Shown here piece after piece: positions 21,950 through 23,460 of a stretch of 23,460 nucleotides of DNA; the stretch's first letter is position 1, and each line of letters opens with the position of its first letter. This DNA is from Phycisphaerae bacterium (GTDB lineage: Bacteria > Planctomycetota > Phycisphaerae > Sedimentisphaerales > SG8-4), in contig JAUVYQ010000021.1 of NCBI GenBank assembly GCA_030603035.1, positions 1 through 23,460 of the forward strand. Direction: 5' to 3'. The notes below the pieces were generated by a model. The model worked only from the letters and a program-made list of their open reading frames with translations. It was not told the origin of the DNA and did no database searches. Made by a program: the position numbers and the translations under genes.

Positions 21950-22939
21950 ATGAACATGGAAAAAGACAGATTCTTATCGCGATTTAAGTGGCACATTGTC
22001 ATTATTTACATCGCATTAATGGCAGTGGTCCTGCTTGCCATCCTTACCGGAATCTTTGGGACGCCCGAAGAAGGCCAAATCCCGCCAGTCGTATGGCTCC
22101 TCGGCGGCTTCGTATTTTTGATTGCGGTTCTAATAATGCTTTCAAAGATACTAAAAATACTTGATGCACTTCGAGACAACAGCACAAAGCTCGAAAGAAT
22201 CACCGAAGCCCTGGAAAAGGTCCGTGCAGGGCTGGCGCAAATCAATCAAAGTACCCGCCTCAGTGAGACGGCAAAGGCGATTGCTTTCCGCGATGCAGAC
22301 AGGCAGTCTCTGCGGGAAGCCGTTCTCGATAAGCTTCAGCAGCAGGATTTTGATACCGCCTATGAAATAATTGATGAAATTGCTCATCGTGCGGGATATA
22401 AGGAGCTGGCTGAGCAGTTGCGGGCCGACGCGGACAAATACCGTGACGCAACCGACGCCGAAAGGATGAATCAAAGCATATCGCATATCAAAATGTTATT
22501 CGAAGACTCTCAGTGGGCCAAGGCAAGCACACAGATTGAAAAATCAATCAGGGCTTATCCAGATTCCGAAAAAGCAAAAGCAATGCGACAGGAACTGCTT
22601 GATAAAAAGGAAGAGCGCAAAAAAATATTGCTCAATGCCTGGGATGACGCCGTCAAACGCCAGGCCACCGACCGCAGTCTGGAGATTCTAAAAGAGCTCG
22701 ACCTCTACCTGACCCCTAACGAAGCTTTGGCCTTGCAGGAAGCGGCAAGGGATGTTTTCAAAAATAAGCTGCACAACCTCGGCGTCCAATTCTCACTCGC
22801 CGTCTCCGGAAAGCAATGGGAAAAAGCCATCGAGATAGGCCGGCAGATTATTCGCGATTTTCCGAACAGCAAAATGTCCGAGGAAATCCGCGAAAAGATG
22901 AATATCTTGAAGCAAAAAGTCGGACAGCAGGGCAGTTAG
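21950..22939 (+). CDS. Two-helix membrane protein with TPR-like helical domain, function unknown
   Basis: A 329-residue protein starting after AGAGGTG (six bases upstream); an in-frame TTG at 21908 would precede the predicted transcription start, so ATG 21950 is chosen. Two membrane helices (about 14-36 and 47-68) are separated by a short loop with GTPEEGQIPP. A coiled coil follows (about 70-105), then a soluble alpha-helical domain. TPR-like pairs are visible, for example QQDFDTAYEIIDEIAHRAGY, DSQWAKASTQIEKSIRAYPDS and GKQWEKAIEIGRQIIRDFPNS, each with an aromatic or small pattern and terminal Pro. This suggests a membrane-anchored scaffold with its large domain on one side. I do not recognise a named family. 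Confidence 0.8.
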   Translation: MNMEKDRFLSRFKWHIVIIYIALMAVVLLAILTGIFGTPEEGQIPPVVWLLGGFVFLIAVLIMLSKILKILDALRDNSTKLERITEALEKVRAGLAQINQSTRLSETAKAIAFRDADRQSLREAVLDKLQQQDFDTAYEIIDEIAHRAGYKELAEQLRADADKYRDATDAERMNQSISHIKMLFEDSQWAKASTQIEKSIRAYPDSEKAKAMRQELLDKKEERKKILLNAWDDAVKRQATDRSLEILKELDLYLTPNEALALQEAARDVFKNKLHNLGVQFSLAVSGKQWEKAIEIGRQIIRDFPNSKMSEEIREKMNILKQKVGQQGS

Positions 22940-22955
22940 ACGGGCTTGTCGGTCC

Positions 22956-23460
22956 TTATTGGAAATCGAACAGAGATTGCGTTTTAATCATCGTTACCTG
23001 TTCCGGATAAGCTGCGAACGTGTGGATGTGGAATTCGCTTCGTCTTGCCTCGAAGTCAATATAGCAAAACGGCTGCAGCCCGCCGATTTCTAATTTCGGG
23101 AATTTGACAAACACGCCCCGATTTCGCGCAAAACGCTCAAGGTCGGTATGGCTCTGCCGATACAAATTGGAGCTCATCTTCTCGACCTGAAAATCGGTCA
23201 TATAATTTAGCCCCTGGCTCAAAGTGCATTTGTGAGAGCGGGGACCGCGGAATTGAAAACGCTCAATCAAACCTCGATGGGGGAGCATCTGGCCGGGCGT
23301 GCTTACAACCTCGCTGAGGCACAAGTCACCGGCAAAGACGCTGACAACATGAGTGCACCCCGTAACCCAGATAAGCGCCTCGTATTTCGCAGTCTTTAAT
23401 TTCCGATTCGCATAAATCTGGAAAAGCTCCGGATGCAGAGGTCTTTGAAAAAGACTGAAC
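22956..23460 (-). CDS. DUF2617 family protein, N-terminus beyond the window edge
   Basis: The frame is open from the window end (23460) to the stop at 22956, about 168 codons, close to the usual full length of DUF2617, so only a few N-terminal residues are probably missing. Recognisable blocks are RPLHPELFQIYANRKLK, YEALIWVTGCTHVVSVF, LCLSEVV, HRGLIERFQFRG, NYMTDFQVEKMSSNLY and the closing FHTF-like FAAYPEQVTMIKTQSLF. The family has no known function. An internal TTG at 23324 could look like a start, but strong family similarity continues upstream of it. It converges on the TPR-like gene with 16 bases between. Confidence 0.82.
   Translation of the reverse strand, partial: FSLFQRPLHPELFQIYANRKLKTAKYEALIWVTGCTHVVSVFAGDLCLSEVVSTPGQMLPHRGLIERFQFRGPRSHKCTLSQGLNYMTDFQVEKMSSNLYRQSHTDLERFARNRGVFVKFPKLEIGGLQPFCYIDFEARRSEFHIHTFAAYPEQVTMIKTQSLFDFQ

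Overview
This 23.5 kb window looks like chromosomal DNA of an uncultured planctomycete, probably of the class Phycisphaerae (Sedimentisphaerales-like). The reasons are a Minf_1886-type protein (a family I associate with Planctomycetes and Verrucomicrobia), a bacterial serpin, a GH97 glycosidase, a DUF2617 protein, many genes without a clear Shine-Dalgarno site, and intergenic spaces packed with short dispersed repeats of a kind I associate with this lineage. The assignment is an inference; no rRNA is present. No tRNA, CRISPR array, transposase or phage gene was seen.

Layout. 1-5260 (+): a GxxExxY nuclease-fold gene between inverted repeats, then a housekeeping run holB - ricT (PSP1) - metG - Minf_1886-type gene. 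5313-5912 (-): a MarC-type membrane protein. 5913-6930: about 1 kb of repeats. 6931-9392 (-): an orphan with a PD-(D/E)XK-like pattern, then a secreted HEAT-repeat protein with a terminator. 9393-9933: a 21-bp-period array and a repeat island. 9934-11046 (-): an M20 peptidase. 11224-13694 (+): a coiled-coil zinc-ribbon protein, an RNase HI-PurN fusion and a single-pass membrane protein. 13721-16243 (-): clpC. 16244-16945: palindromes. 16946-18916 (-): GH97 glycosidase. 18917-19781: repeats and a terminator. 19782-20042 (-): a small coiled-coil protein. 20402-21685 (-): serpin. 21950-22939 (+): a membrane/TPR-like protein behind a consensus sigma-70 promoter. 22956-23460 (-): DUF2617 protein, cut by the window edge.

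The genes are a mix of information processing (DNA polymerase III clamp loader, Met-tRNA synthesis, RNase H), purine synthesis, proteostasis (ClpC, serpin) and polysaccharide breakdown (GH97). They do not form one pathway.

The most unusual theme is repeat biology. At least three palindromic repeat families recur in the window, and members lie in frame inside coding sequence exactly at disordered tails or interdomain linkers (RicT tail, MetRS linker, RNase HI-PurN junction). Two unrelated arrays have a period of about 21 bp (two helical turns). A 59-bp element is shared by the upstream regions of two genes for exported proteins. The first gene has the layout of a small mobile cassette.
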